Assembly (NCBI GenBank): GCA_016256075.1
Contig: SDVU01000145.1
Span: 1-19,354, forward strand
Source: Dictyocoela muelleri
Lineage: Eukaryota > Microsporidia
DNA length: 19,354 bases
Direction: 5' to 3'
Shown: piece by piece, positions 9,478 through 17,051 of the stretch
Numbering within the stretch: the stretch's first letter is position 1
Layout of the letters: every line of letters begins with the position of its first letter
Position numbers and translations under genes: made by a program
The notes under the pieces: model-generated
What the model was told of the DNA's origin: nothing
Database searches by the model: none
Seen by the model: the letters and a program-made list of their open reading frames with translations, nothing else

Positions 9478-9780
9478 CGGATAAAATTGTAATAAAGATA
9501 TGGGTTCCCGTATACTTTGTTCGGATCTTGTCTGTTTTAATGGCCACACCCAAGGGACCCCCCTTGTATTGATTTTTTTAATTTTTTAATTTTTTTTAAA
9601 AATATATTTTTGGTTTTTTAATATTTTATTTTTTTAATTGTTATTATATTTATTAGAATATCTAAAAATTTCAAAAATAAAAAAAATAGATTTTCACATT
9701 AATAAATTTTTAAATAAAAATATAAACTCATTTAATGAAGATCATACGATGAATTGGGCATCAGAAAAAAATAATATTAA
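9478..9780. other. Spacer with nothing recognised
   Basis: A short mixed-composition piece at 9490-9570 (with CCACACCCAAGGGACCCCCC) is followed by A/T homopolymer runs. No gene or repeat could be assigned. Confidence 0.4.
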
Positions 9781-10020
9781 TTAAGACATTTGTTTTACAT
9801 TTAAATGTAGAAATTGGCTTTTTTTGACGACAATTTTTATAAGTGCATCGATAAACAATTCTTTTGAGGTTTTCACCGTGTAATAAAGTAAATTTACCGT
9901 ATTAAAACAGCTTCTACAAATCTCAACACTCTTTAATATATTGTTTTCAATGAAAGATTCGAGTGTGCATTCAATATTTATGAAAATTTCACTTGTTGTT
10001 TTTAAAATTTTAAATTCCAT
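9781..10020 (-). pseudogene. Open frame trailing the Merlin-type transposase, 79 aa
   Basis: This 79-codon frame begins at an internal Met (MEFKILKTTSEIF) but lies in the same frame as the C-terminal part of the transposase remnant just upstream. The two are separated by a single in-frame TAA near 10083. It may therefore be an extended transposase tail rather than a gene of its own. It contains three cysteines but no recognisable motif. Known Merlin-type proteins usually end sooner after the last catalytic Glu, so an unrelated gene or chance frame is also possible. Confidence 0.2.
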
Positions 10021-10029
10021 ATGGGTATA

Positions 10030-10910
10030 ATTTTTGTAACATTTTATTAAATTTATTATTTTTTTACAAAAGTGCTTTTGTTAAAGGCTATAGTTTGAAA
10101 AAATGGTGGCCCTTAAAACAGACAACTCTCCAATTAGTACCCCAAAACTATAATGTTTTATTTTTTTCATGTGCATACAGAGATTTTCAATTTTGGGGGG
10201 TATTAACTTTAGTTACTGGATCAACAAAAAAACGAGAATGATTAGCAGAATCGGTATATCTGTCTTGAATATTCCTATAGACAGCCCATTTATCTGATAC
10301 AACATATGATTTATTCCGTATATTCTTTTCTATCAAAGGCATAAGTGTCTGCCCGTCTCTTTTCTTAACTACTTCAACATGACAGTACCCAGTTTTAAAT
10401 TCAATCGCCCCCAAACCCAGACTGAGTCTACGATATCACCTACACCATATTTCCGCTTAGCCCAAAATGTTTCATCAATCTGATATCTTTCAGAAAATTT
10501 TTAGAGGCCTCCATTTTTGATGTATATATTGAGTAATTTTATCACGAAAAATTTTTAAAAGTATTTATACTTCTCTTCACCAATTTCACAATTTTTCTGT
10601 ATGTAATCTGCAGTAAAATTATTCCTATTAAAGAAATAAAAGGCAAATAAAAAAATGGGTTATTTTTTTCCCTCCCAAAACACAATTATTAAAAGTTCAC
10701 TGTATTTTTGCATTTAGAACATTTCCAACAGTATTTAAATAAATATTTATCATATTTTTTAATAATCTATTTTTACCACATTTAGAGCAAATCTTACTTG
10801 AAGGTATTGCATCTAATATGATATGGAACTCTAAAATATTTTCATTCGAACTGATATAAGAAAAAAATTCATGATCAGGTGCTCGTTTTAATCGCTTTAA
10901 CATATGTGTA
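10030..10910 (-). pseudogene. Merlin/IS1595-type transposase, decayed (copy 2)
   Basis: The gene reads right to left. The N-terminal part (MLKRLKRAPDHEFF..., from 10903) leads into a zinc ribbon, CSKCGK near 10780, with the second Cys pair WKCSKCK in another frame near 10720. The catalytic core has YQIDETFWAKRKYG (about 10445-10490), then VWGAIEFKTGYCHVEVVKK, then SYVVSDKWAVYRNI with the second Asp (about 10263-10305), and NHSRFFVDPVTKVNT (about 10195-10240). The Glu motif IENLCMHMKK follows in a shifted frame; the usual Trp after IE-L is Cys. At least three or four frame changes and several stops make it non-functional; one lies in a run of five G at the WVWGAIE junction (about 10410). It differs clearly from the other two Merlin-type copies in this window. 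No terminal repeats could be assigned. Confidence 0.7.
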
Positions 10911-10950
10911 AAAAAAAATCACTTAATAAGAAAAGTAACTTGTGACCAGA

Positions 10951-11263
10951 CTTAGAGACCCTCCCTCCAGATTTCTAAATATAAATTAGTAAGAGCACAG
11001 ACTATGTTTCTTATTTAGAATAAGCGTAAAATCACAAGATAAACAAATATATATAAATTATATCATCCATTCTATTTATACTTTGAGTTTTCCTAAAATG
11101 ATGCAAAGCACCATTTTTAGAAAACTCAAAGTATAAATAGATGGGATGATATTAATTATATATATTTGTTTATCTCGTGATTTTAGGCTTATTCTAAATA
11201 AGAAACATAGTCTGTGCTCTTACCAATTTATATTTAGAAATCTAGAGGGAGAGTCTCTAGGCC
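10951..11263. mobile_element. Long hairpin element B (foldback MITE), about 310 bp
   Basis: The arms at 10951-11095 and 11115-11263 are inverted copies about 145 bases long, and nearly all positions match. Shared blocks include AGATTTCTAAATATAAATT, AAGAGCACAGACTATGTTTC, TTATTTAGAATAAGC and ACTTTGAGTTTTC. The loop is only about 20 bases (around ATGATGCAAAGCACC). The high arm similarity means recent insertion or gene conversion between arms. It has no sequence in common with hairpin A. No target duplication is obvious. A transcript across it would form a near-perfect double-stranded RNA. Confidence 0.85.
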
Positions 11264-11723
11264 TTTGGAGAACCCTATATCGTTTCTTGAAGTTGTCTAT
11301 GTAACCGATAGAGGATTATAAATCTTTTTGTTTTTTTAACATACAAAACTGAGTGCCTTTGCCTTCGAATTTTTATCCTTTAATTCTAAGCCTTTCTGAT
11401 TCATGTCATTTACTCAATTATTTAGATGGTTATCACTCTCATTGAATAGAGTTACTCTACTAGACTTCCAACATTACGACATTTAATTACTAAATTATTG
11501 TGCTATGCAAGACTTTTGGGGTTTTCTTTCTGTTCATTTCAATAGAGTAACATTTTTGGAGGAATGGAATATCTTGCGGCCACTTCACACACACCCTATT
11601 ATTTGTTCTATCTTCGTTTGTTTGATTCCTAATATTTTATAACATCTAGCTTAAATTTCACTGTGTAGCTTTTCTATTAGTATCAGTATCGCCAAACATT
11701 ATGGTTAATTTTTTCATAAAGAT
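11264..11723. other. Mixed-composition stretch, no gene recognised
   Basis: This region is less AT-rich than most of the window, with many CT-rich bases on the plus strand. Both strands are cut by stops, and the longest open pieces are only a few dozen codons. It could be the relic of a gene or an old element. No motif supports a name. Confidence 0.4.
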
Positions 11724-12921
11724 TTCTCGAAAATAAGAAAAAAATTGAAAATAAGAAGTTTTGGGCAAGAGGTAATTATAAGAACGGAGAGAAAAATATA
11801 AGGGTGGAGGGAAAAATATAAAGGTGGAAGGAAAAATATATATATTTTTGATTTTTTACCCCGCTCTAAAATATGAATTCAAATATTGAGAACATCTATG
11901 AAAGCTTAAGGTTATTTAAAAGTTGTGGTGATGAGATATATGTGGAGTTCTAATATCAATTTGTGTATTAAAAACCGAGAAGAAATGTTTAAAATGCAAT
12001 TCAGATATGTCACTAAACGCCAAAGGGAAATCTACAGATTTTTATGAATTCAGGTGTTCAAAATGTGGTAAAAAAATCATCAATTAGAAATGATTCATTC
12101 ATGATGGGCTCAAAGCTGTCAATTTTTGAAGTTTTGACAATAATAATGTGTTTTTGTGGAAACAAAAACAATAAGAAGTGCCATGAACTTACTGGAATCT
12201 GTCTCATAGTCATTTGTAAATGGTACATAAGATTAAAAATTGCTGGAAAACGGTTTTTAAGAGAATAAATGATCAGATTAGGAGGTGAAAATAAGATAGT
12301 CGAAATTGATGAGACTGTTATTTCGAAAAGATAATATATTAGATTCTAATTAGAGATAACAAGTGTGTTTTTGGATGTAATGAACGCAGATCTAATAATT
12401 TTTTTATAATTAAAAATATCGATAGTAGAACACGAGAATATCTTTTAAGAGTCATAAAGGGAACTGTTTTAAAGAATACCCATGTAAAATCTGACATGTG
12501 GTCTTTTTATATGTCAATATTTTAATCTACCCAATAATACAGTCACTTGGCAGTCAATCATTCAAGAAATTTTATCAACCCAGAAAATTGAGCTCATTCA
12601 CAGAGTATTGAGGCTCTTTGGAGAAGATTAAAAAATACTTTAAGAGCTAAGGTCCAGAGAAATCACAAATACCTTGGAGATTACATTGATGAGTTCTGTT
12701 TTAAAGCCAAATTTAAAAATAATAATCATAAAGCTTTTTTTAGAATTACTTCTACATCTAAATTAAAGTTTTTATATTATTTTTTTATTATGATTTATTT
12801 ATTAATTATTCATATTTTTTCCCATCAACCTTTATATTTTTCCCTCAGCCATTATAATTAACTCTTGCCAAATTTTGTTTCTTATTTTCGAGGTAATCGG
12901 TGTTTCTTATTTTCGAGGGAA
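11724..12921 (+). mobile_element. Merlin/IS1595-type transposon with long inverted ends
   Basis: The left end (11724 to about 11850) and right end (about 12815-12921) are imperfect inverted copies over about 110 bases. Both contain CTCGAAAATAAGAA, repeated in each end, then GGCAAGAGKTAATTATAA, then several units close to GAGGGAAAAATATAAAGGTG, with more copies on the left than on the right. The interior holds a Merlin-type transposase remnant in the expected position. The element is about 1.2 kb. No convincing target duplication was found; the right end abuts a partial copy of the 16-bp-unit MITE. Confidence 0.7.
11960..12790 (+). pseudogene. Merlin/IS1595-type transposase, decayed (copy 3)
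   Basis: The domain order is complete. A zinc ribbon comes first (CLKC at 11986-11997 and CSKCGKK at 12055-12075), then a helical DNA-binding part including SIFEVLTIIMCF and CGNKNNKKCHELTG, then the catalytic core. VEIDETVISKR (about 12298-12330) has the first Asp, KSDMWSFYM (about 12487) the second, NHSRNFINPEN (about 12558-12590) follows, and SIEALWRRLKNTLRAK (about 12603-12650) has the Glu. YLGDYIDEFCFKAKF closes the core. All three acidic positions are kept, but in-frame stops and at least two frame changes break the gene. The 74-codon open piece at 12044-12268 is only its middle part. Sequence retention is better than in the other copies, so this is probably the youngest of the three. 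Confidence 0.75.
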
Positions 12922-12926
12922 GACAT

Positions 12927-13160
12927 TAGTTCTAAAATATTATAAGGTATTGTTTAATACACTTTCAATAAATAAATGAGAGATTAATAAGTTATTAGTA
13001 AAAAATCTAAAATGAAATTATTTGTTTAAAAAAGTTACAGTTTGTTTTTGTTAGCATTTTTTAAAAAGATTATAGCAATACTAACTCATTATTTTTAAGA
13101 TTTTTATCACGATTAAATTATTTATTTTTTTTTGATCTAATGAAAGACTTATAAATTCGG
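12927..13160 (-). mobile_element. Partial, inverted copy of the 16-bp-unit MITE
   Basis: Read on the minus strand, this interval matches 7131-7350 base for base with scattered differences. Shared blocks include GAATTTATAAGTCTTTCATT, AAAAATCTTAAAAA, AACAAAAAC, AAACAAATAATTTCA and AAACAATAYCTTATAATATT. Only the right half of the element is present, and most of the terminal 16-bp array is missing. It directly borders the Merlin-type element to its left, which may have landed at or near its end. Confidence 0.65.
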
Positions 13161-13167
13161 TGCAAGG

Positions 13168-13765
13168 CTGTGTAACTGCCCACAGCCAAGGTAGAAGTAA
13201 TGAATGATAAAATTAATTTTTTAAAAAAAGAAAATAAATTAATCACATATTTTTTCATAATTTTTAACTAAAAACTTATAACTTCAAGGAGACTTAGATC
13301 AAATACATTCACTTCACCTCCATATTTGCATCAGGTCTATTTACCTCCCTTTATATTTTTTAGAATAAATAAACTATTTCAATTTAAATTAGATTTAAAA
13401 TTGTGTAATATTAGCAATTTTTGCAAAATTCATAAATTATAAAAATTTGTCGATATTAAAACATCATCTCAATTATAATCATATTATAGATGTAATAAAC
13501 ATATAAAATCGCATGTAAAAAATATATTTTATAGTTTGCATCAAGTTCGTCTAATCTTTCATAATAAGTAAATGGACTTAATCTGAATTTATTATGATAA
13601 TTTATTCTTGTATAAATAAAATCTAGTTTCTATCATTATTGATATAAATATTTTATCAGTCGACTATGTAGAAATATTATTTAAATCGTGAATAAGTATT
13701 TTATTATTTTTTTTTCTTAAGGCTGTAAAACTACCCACATAAATATGGGCAGTTTTACAGCCTTG
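13168..13765. mobile_element. Possible element with AAGGCTGT-type inverted ends
   Basis: AAGGCTGTGTAACTGCCCA at 13168, AAGGCTGTAAAACTACCCA at 13720 and the inverted TGGGCAGTTTTACAGCCTT ending at 13765 belong to one terminal-repeat family. Two readings are possible: one element of about 600 bp from 13168 to 13765, or a minimal palindrome at 13720-13765 plus a solo end at 13168. The interior (13200-13710) is AT-rich and non-coding apart from CACCTCC/ACCTCCC pieces at 13313-13350 that resemble the GAGGGAAAAATATAAAGG units of the Merlin-type ends. Confidence 0.4.
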
Positions 13766-14030
13766 CTTCAATGTTTTAATAAAAAAAAATTTAAAAAAAA
13801 CACAGAATATTAAAAAAAAATGATTAAGTGTTTTATGGGAGCTTCTATTCATATATACCGGAGAATGAGGTGTTAATGAAAGAAAAAATAATGTCAATGC
13901 TTTCATTAATGAAGAATTAAAAAGCTATTTATATATAAATTATTTATAAAAATTTGTTTATTGATTTTATTTGATTTATCATAAATTATACCTGTCTGTG
14001 TTTTTTTGTAATGCGGTGCTTCTGAACAAA
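13766..14030. other. AT-rich stretch, no gene recognised
   Basis: The minus strand stays open over 13664-13906, but that frame runs through the AAGGCTGT palindrome and long T-runs, so it is not credible as a gene. GTTAATGAAAG and CTTTCATTAATG form a small inverted repeat at 13872-13911. Nothing else is recognisable. Confidence 0.4.
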
Positions 14031-14220
14031 AAGTTTGTCGCCCCCTGGCTTAATTTTCTTTACCAAAAATCACTCTATATTTTGCACAGATTTAAAAAAA
14101 ACAATAATTATCAGGAATAAGTAATTTTAAAAGCTCCCACCGAGAATTTTTTTAAAATATGCACCCGCAGAGAATTTTTTAAAAAATGCGCCGAGAGTTA
14201 TTGAAGGTTGCCGATCCCTG
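14031..14220. mobile_element. hAT-type transposon end(s)
   Basis: Read from the right, the interval starts at 14220 with CAGGGATCGGCAACCTT, which matches the CAGGGGTCGGCAACC terminus common among hAT elements. Two full and one partial copy of a 27-28 bp subterminal unit (GCWCCCRCMGAGAATTTTTT) occupy 14133-14200; hAT elements often carry such subterminal arrays. A second right-type end, the reverse complement of CCAGGGGGCGACAAACTT, lies at 14031-14048. No matching left end is present in the window, so these are truncated or nested remnants. CTCTAAAT (14221-14228) would be the 8-bp target copy for the 14220 end. Confidence 0.55.
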
Positions 14221-15011
14221 CTCTAAATCATCCAATTATTATAAAATGTTTATATTATGGGCAATTGAATTTTTTAATAACTTATAAAGTTTAATATCGA
14301 TTAATTAACCAAAAAAAACAAAAGTTATAACCCAATGTCTATAAATCACCAGTTTTAATAATGTGATATTTTTAGGTGATTTTGATGTTGTTTATTGTGT
14401 AAATGAGGGAATTATTATTTATAATTGTGATTTTTAATAACCTTTTGTATTTATTTTCCCTTAATTCTATACAAATTTCCATTAAAATAATTATAAATGA
14501 GATATTTTTTAGTTCATAGTCTGTATATTTCACTTGTTACATATTTATTATTAATAGTGATATTTTTAGATTATTTGGATGCACAGATCTTTTTTGATTG
14601 TACTGAATGGTTGATGTGCTCGTGAGATTAACGGAAAACATCTTTTAAAACCAAAAATATAATTTCGGGAAAATATTGCATTTTTTTAATTTCTCCGCTA
14701 TATATACCTTAAAGAGCCAATCTGCTACAATAAAACAAATAACAAATATATTTGTTATTTTTCCTTTTAAGACGAATAAACAAATCCTGAAATGACAAAA
14801 CCTTTACGTGTCAATCTAATAGAGATAAATTACATCTTTTTCATTTTTAAAGTAATTATTCCCGTTTAAAGATGCATTGCATCAACATTGAGTATTAAAG
14901 TGTCAATTCAGATTTACTTTTTAAAGGTCAATGATGTTAAATTTTATTTAAAGTATAAATTTTAGAGATTAATAATAATATTTTTATAATTCCTAGGACA
15001 TTACAAAATAT
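14221..15011. other. Non-coding stretch downstream of the TPR gene
   Basis: No gene is visible on either strand. A perfect 24-bp palindrome, AAATAACAAATA with its inverted copy, lies at 14737-14760. A weaker set of TAGTGATATTTTTAG-like motifs recurs near 14362 and 14554. The last 100 bases contain the region where the minus-strand transcript of the TPR gene should end; no strong termination hairpin is seen, as expected for a eukaryote. Confidence 0.45.
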
Positions 15012-15524
15012 TTACAACATATAATCAGGATTACAAATTTCTGAAAGATCGGGCAATTTCAAAGCCTCTTCCAAATCCCTAAAATCATTTTTTTCATTAA
15101 AATATTTTGCAGCGTCAAATCTTCCAAATATTTTTGGATCAGCTTCAATTTCCCGTAAATCTGAATATGATGAACATGCAAGATTATAAATAAAATCGAA
15201 AGAATTTTTGTTGCCATAAAAAGAATTTGAAAAACAAAAACTAGCAAATCGTCTGTTTGATTTAAAAAAGAGTATCCCAAGACTGTTCCATACAAACTTC
15301 AATTTCTTATTTCTTTCAATAAGCCGTGTATAACATGATATTGCCTTTTCAATGAAATTTAAAATAAACAATACACGCCCTTGAACATACAAAGCATAAT
15401 CATCAATGTCACTATAATTGTCACAAACTTGAATACATTCATCATACTTTTCTGTCTTCAAATAAATAAATATCTGTAAATCTAACAATTCTAAATTATT
15501 TTTTTTGTGTTTTATACTCGTCAT
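15012..15524 (-). CDS. C-terminal part of a Cyc8/Ssn6-like TPR protein
   Basis: This 170-codon frame carries tetratricopeptide repeats at about residues 13-40 (ELLDLQIFIYLKTEKYDECI), 43-72 (YALYVQGRVLFILNFIEKAI), 77-106 (FVWNSLGILFFKSNRRFASF) and 110-140. The order and the WNSLGILFFKSNR block resemble the last TPRs of yeast Cyc8/Ssn6 (WCSIGVLYYQINQ), which binds Tup1 and represses transcription in the nucleus; this comparison is from memory. The frame is the same as that of the 326-codon frame just upstream. Only a TAA and four sense codons (A-I-T-K) stand between that frame and this Met. The natural reading is one gene split by a stop. The Met at 15524 is in the middle of a TPR, so it is an unlikely original start, though it could serve for re-initiation. 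The gene ends in TAA. Confidence 0.6.
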   Translation of the reverse strand: MTSIKHKKNNLELLDLQIFIYLKTEKYDECIQVCDNYSDIDDYALYVQGRVLFILNFIEKAISCYTRLIERNKKLKFVWNSLGILFFKSNRRFASFCFSNSFYGNKNSFDFIYNLACSSYSDLREIEADPKIFGRFDAAKYFNEKNDFRDLEEALKLPDLSEICNPDYML

Positions 15525-15536
15525 TTTTGTTATTGC

Positions 15537-16517
15537 TTATTCTAAGTCATCTTTAAGACAATCTATATATGCCATTTGCAATAAAAGTTTTCTACGATCA
15601 GTAGAATTTGAATTTATATTATAAAGAATCTTAAAAATCCGCTCGGATAATGAAAAAGATCCAATATCTCTGAGAATAAAGGCAATTCTAAGCATAGCAA
15701 TACCTTTTACATCACTCTTGTTTATGAATATACAATAATATTTTAAGGATAAATTGTTTATCCCTAAAATTTCGTAAAATCTAGCTATAATATAACACGC
15801 AAACATTCCGAATTGTTTCTTAAAAATTATATTTCTCAGAAGATGATAGCAATTTATCAGTCTGCCTTCAAGTAAATTGATGGCAGCAAGAATAGTCTCT
15901 TTGCTCTCAGCAAACGATAATTCATCAGTCAATTTTTGCAGTTCATTATTCTCAAAATATTCAACTAATGATAAATCAATAGATTCATTTATAAAATTAA
16001 AAGAATTTTTATAAAATTTAGAGTAGGAATTTTCACAATCTTGATTATCTTCATCAATTTTTTTATTTTTTTTGTTAAATACTTCATTACATTGCCGGCT
16101 CTTGTTGGGATTTCTATATTTTTTAACTCTTTTATCAATTTTAGTTTTATGTGAATCAAAAAAATTACATCTCTTTGCGTTACTTATTGAAGGATTTATC
16201 AGCCTTTTATTTTTTATTAAGTTTTTATTATTTAAAGAATGATTTATCCTGGTTTTATTTGCATGTCGTTTATTTTGTAAATTTTTTATTTTTTGAAAAT
16301 TTTCATTCTTTTCAAAAAAAATTTCTTTGTGTTTTCGATCAGCAGGTCTGTAATGCTGATTAATCAGAATAAGATCTGATTCAAGAAAATCTGAAGTACT
16401 TTTACCTAAATCGTGACATACATCGGCCGGCGAGCTATATTTTGATGTTCTTGCTTCTTCAATATCGTCGTATTCTAAAGTTTTGTTTTCTTCACTCGAT
16501 TTATTTTGGTCATTCAT
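15537..16517 (-). CDS. N-terminal part of a Cyc8/Ssn6-like TPR protein
   Basis: A 326-codon frame. Residues 1-60 are acidic and polar, and residues 61-165 are a basic, Lys/Asn-rich low-complexity stretch that is probably disordered. Helical repeats begin near 205. TPR-like units are at about 238-268 (CYIIARFYEILGINNLSLKY) and 272-304 (GIAMLRIAFILRDIGSFSLS), and a third starts at 308 (KLLLQMAYIDCLKDDLE) and is cut by TAA. Continuing past the stop gives AITKMTSI, which completes the usual LE-x-AI of a TPR, so the stop occupies a position normally held by Lys or Glu. The start ATG at 16517 has an out-of-frame ATG four bases upstream. TAA ends the DHFR gene too, so a changed code is unlikely. The Cyc8 identity is tentative; other TPR scaffolds such as APC/C subunits are alternatives. 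Confidence 0.6.
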   Translation of the reverse strand: MNDQNKSSEENKTLEYDDIEEARTSKYSSPADVCHDLGKSTSDFLESDLILINQHYRPADRKHKEIFFEKNENFQKIKNLQNKRHANKTRINHSLNNKNLIKNKRLINPSISNAKRCNFFDSHKTKIDKRVKKYRNPNKSRQCNEVFNKKNKKIDEDNQDCENSYSKFYKNSFNFINESIDLSLVEYFENNELQKLTDELSFAESKETILAAINLLEGRLINCYHLLRNIIFKKQFGMFACYIIARFYEILGINNLSLKYYCIFINKSDVKGIAMLRIAFILRDIGSFSLSERIFKILYNINSNSTDRRKLLLQMAYIDCLKDDLE

Positions 16518-16588
16518 GCATTTTATTTTTTTTCATTTATAAATAATGTGAAAATTTTATTTTCTGTTTATAATTTTTTTAATTTTAT

Positions 16589-16661
16589 GCCTAGATAGCT
16601 CAGTCTTAAAACTCTGGATTTGCAAAATTGAATATTAAGGTTCGTGTTATTAAAGTTACAT
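16589..16661 (+). tRNA. Degenerate tRNA-like sequence (pseudo-tRNA or SINE head)
   Basis: The first bases GCCTAGATAGCTCAGTC match the start of many tRNAs. TAGCTCAGTCT (16596-16606) is a near-perfect box A and GGTTCGTGTTA (16639-16649) is a near match to box B at the usual spacing. A loop containing TTTGCAA would give a UGC (Ala) or GCA (Cys) anticodon. However, the 3' acceptor strand does not pair with GCCTAGA, the anticodon stem is poor and the T stem fails. It is therefore a decayed tRNA or the head of a tRNA-derived repeat rather than a working tRNA. Confidence 0.35.
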
Positions 16662-16795
16662 TAATAAATAGTTGAAATTGACATCAAGTAGCCAATAATT
16701 ATAGAAATACAGCAGTTTATACAGTTGTTACAGTGCGGTATAGCCGATTAAGACTTGGTCCAATCTTTTATAGTAAAAAATATGGGATTTCCTAT

Positions 16796-16828
16796 TTGTT
16801 GGGATATTCCGACGACGTATCCCGGCAA
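16796..16828. repeat. Hairpin TTGTTGGGATA / TATCCCGGCAA
   Basis: An 11-bp stem with two wobble positions and an 11-base loop (TTCCGACGACG). It stands in the centre of the divergent intergenic region between two tRNA-like sequences. It could be part of a small structured RNA, but no family was recognised. Confidence 0.5.
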
Positions 16829-16920
16829 AAAGTAGTGAAAATAAAAAAATCTTGAAAAAAGTCACTAATTACCTGCATCTTGCTGAGTCATTGATAAAAT
16901 AAAAATCGCATATACAGCTA

Positions 16921-16995
16921 GGCCTCTGGGTAGCACAGTAGTTTTTGAAAACCAAGATACAAGCTTGACGACAAGTATCCAGGTTTGCAATTTTA
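16921..16995 (+). tRNA. Degenerate tRNA-like sequence 2
   Basis: TAGCACAGTAG (16931-16941) fits the box A consensus TRGYNNARNNG exactly. AGGTTTGCAAT (16981-16991) is a weak box B at a fitting distance. The stretch TATCCAGGTTTGC is similar to TATCCAGGGTTCG at 18289-18301, which suggests both come from one repeat family. The acceptor ends do not pair, so it is not a functional tRNA. Confidence 0.3.
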
Positions 16996-17043
16996 GATAT
17001 TTTTAGCAATAATATATATCTTTTAAAAAATTAAAAAAAAAAT

Positions 17044-17051
17044 TACCCATG
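17044..17051 (+). promoter_or_regulatory. CCC signal at the DHFR start codon
   Basis: The start codon is directly preceded by ATTACCC, after a run of A and T. Microsporidian genes are reported to carry CCC- or GGG-type signals together with A/T-rich elements immediately before the start. This supports both the chosen ATG and the microsporidian reading, but it is a very short motif. Confidence 0.4.

Larger units (their letters stand above)
16518..17043. other. Divergent intergenic region between the TPR gene and DHFR
   Basis: About 530 bases separate the two divergent start codons and must hold both promoters. An A/T-rich strip borders each gene. The middle contains two tRNA-like sequences (16589-16661 and 16921-16995) and a hairpin at 16796-16828. 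A further box-A-like string, TAGCCGATTAAG, is at 16741. No intact tRNA fold could be completed for any of them. Confidence 0.5.

Noticed and set aside
13664-13906. Minus-strand frame of 80 codons, Phe-rich
   Set aside because: It spans the AAGGCTGT palindrome and T-runs and has no protein-like pattern.
15059-16363. Overlapping frames at 15059-15295 (minus) and 16151-16363 (plus)
   Set aside because: Both are shadows of the TPR gene in other frames or on the opposite strand.
16741-16830. Possible class II tRNA or small nuclear RNA
   Set aside because: A box-A-like string and a hairpin exist, but no acceptor pairing, box B or known snRNA core (U6, 5S) could be found.
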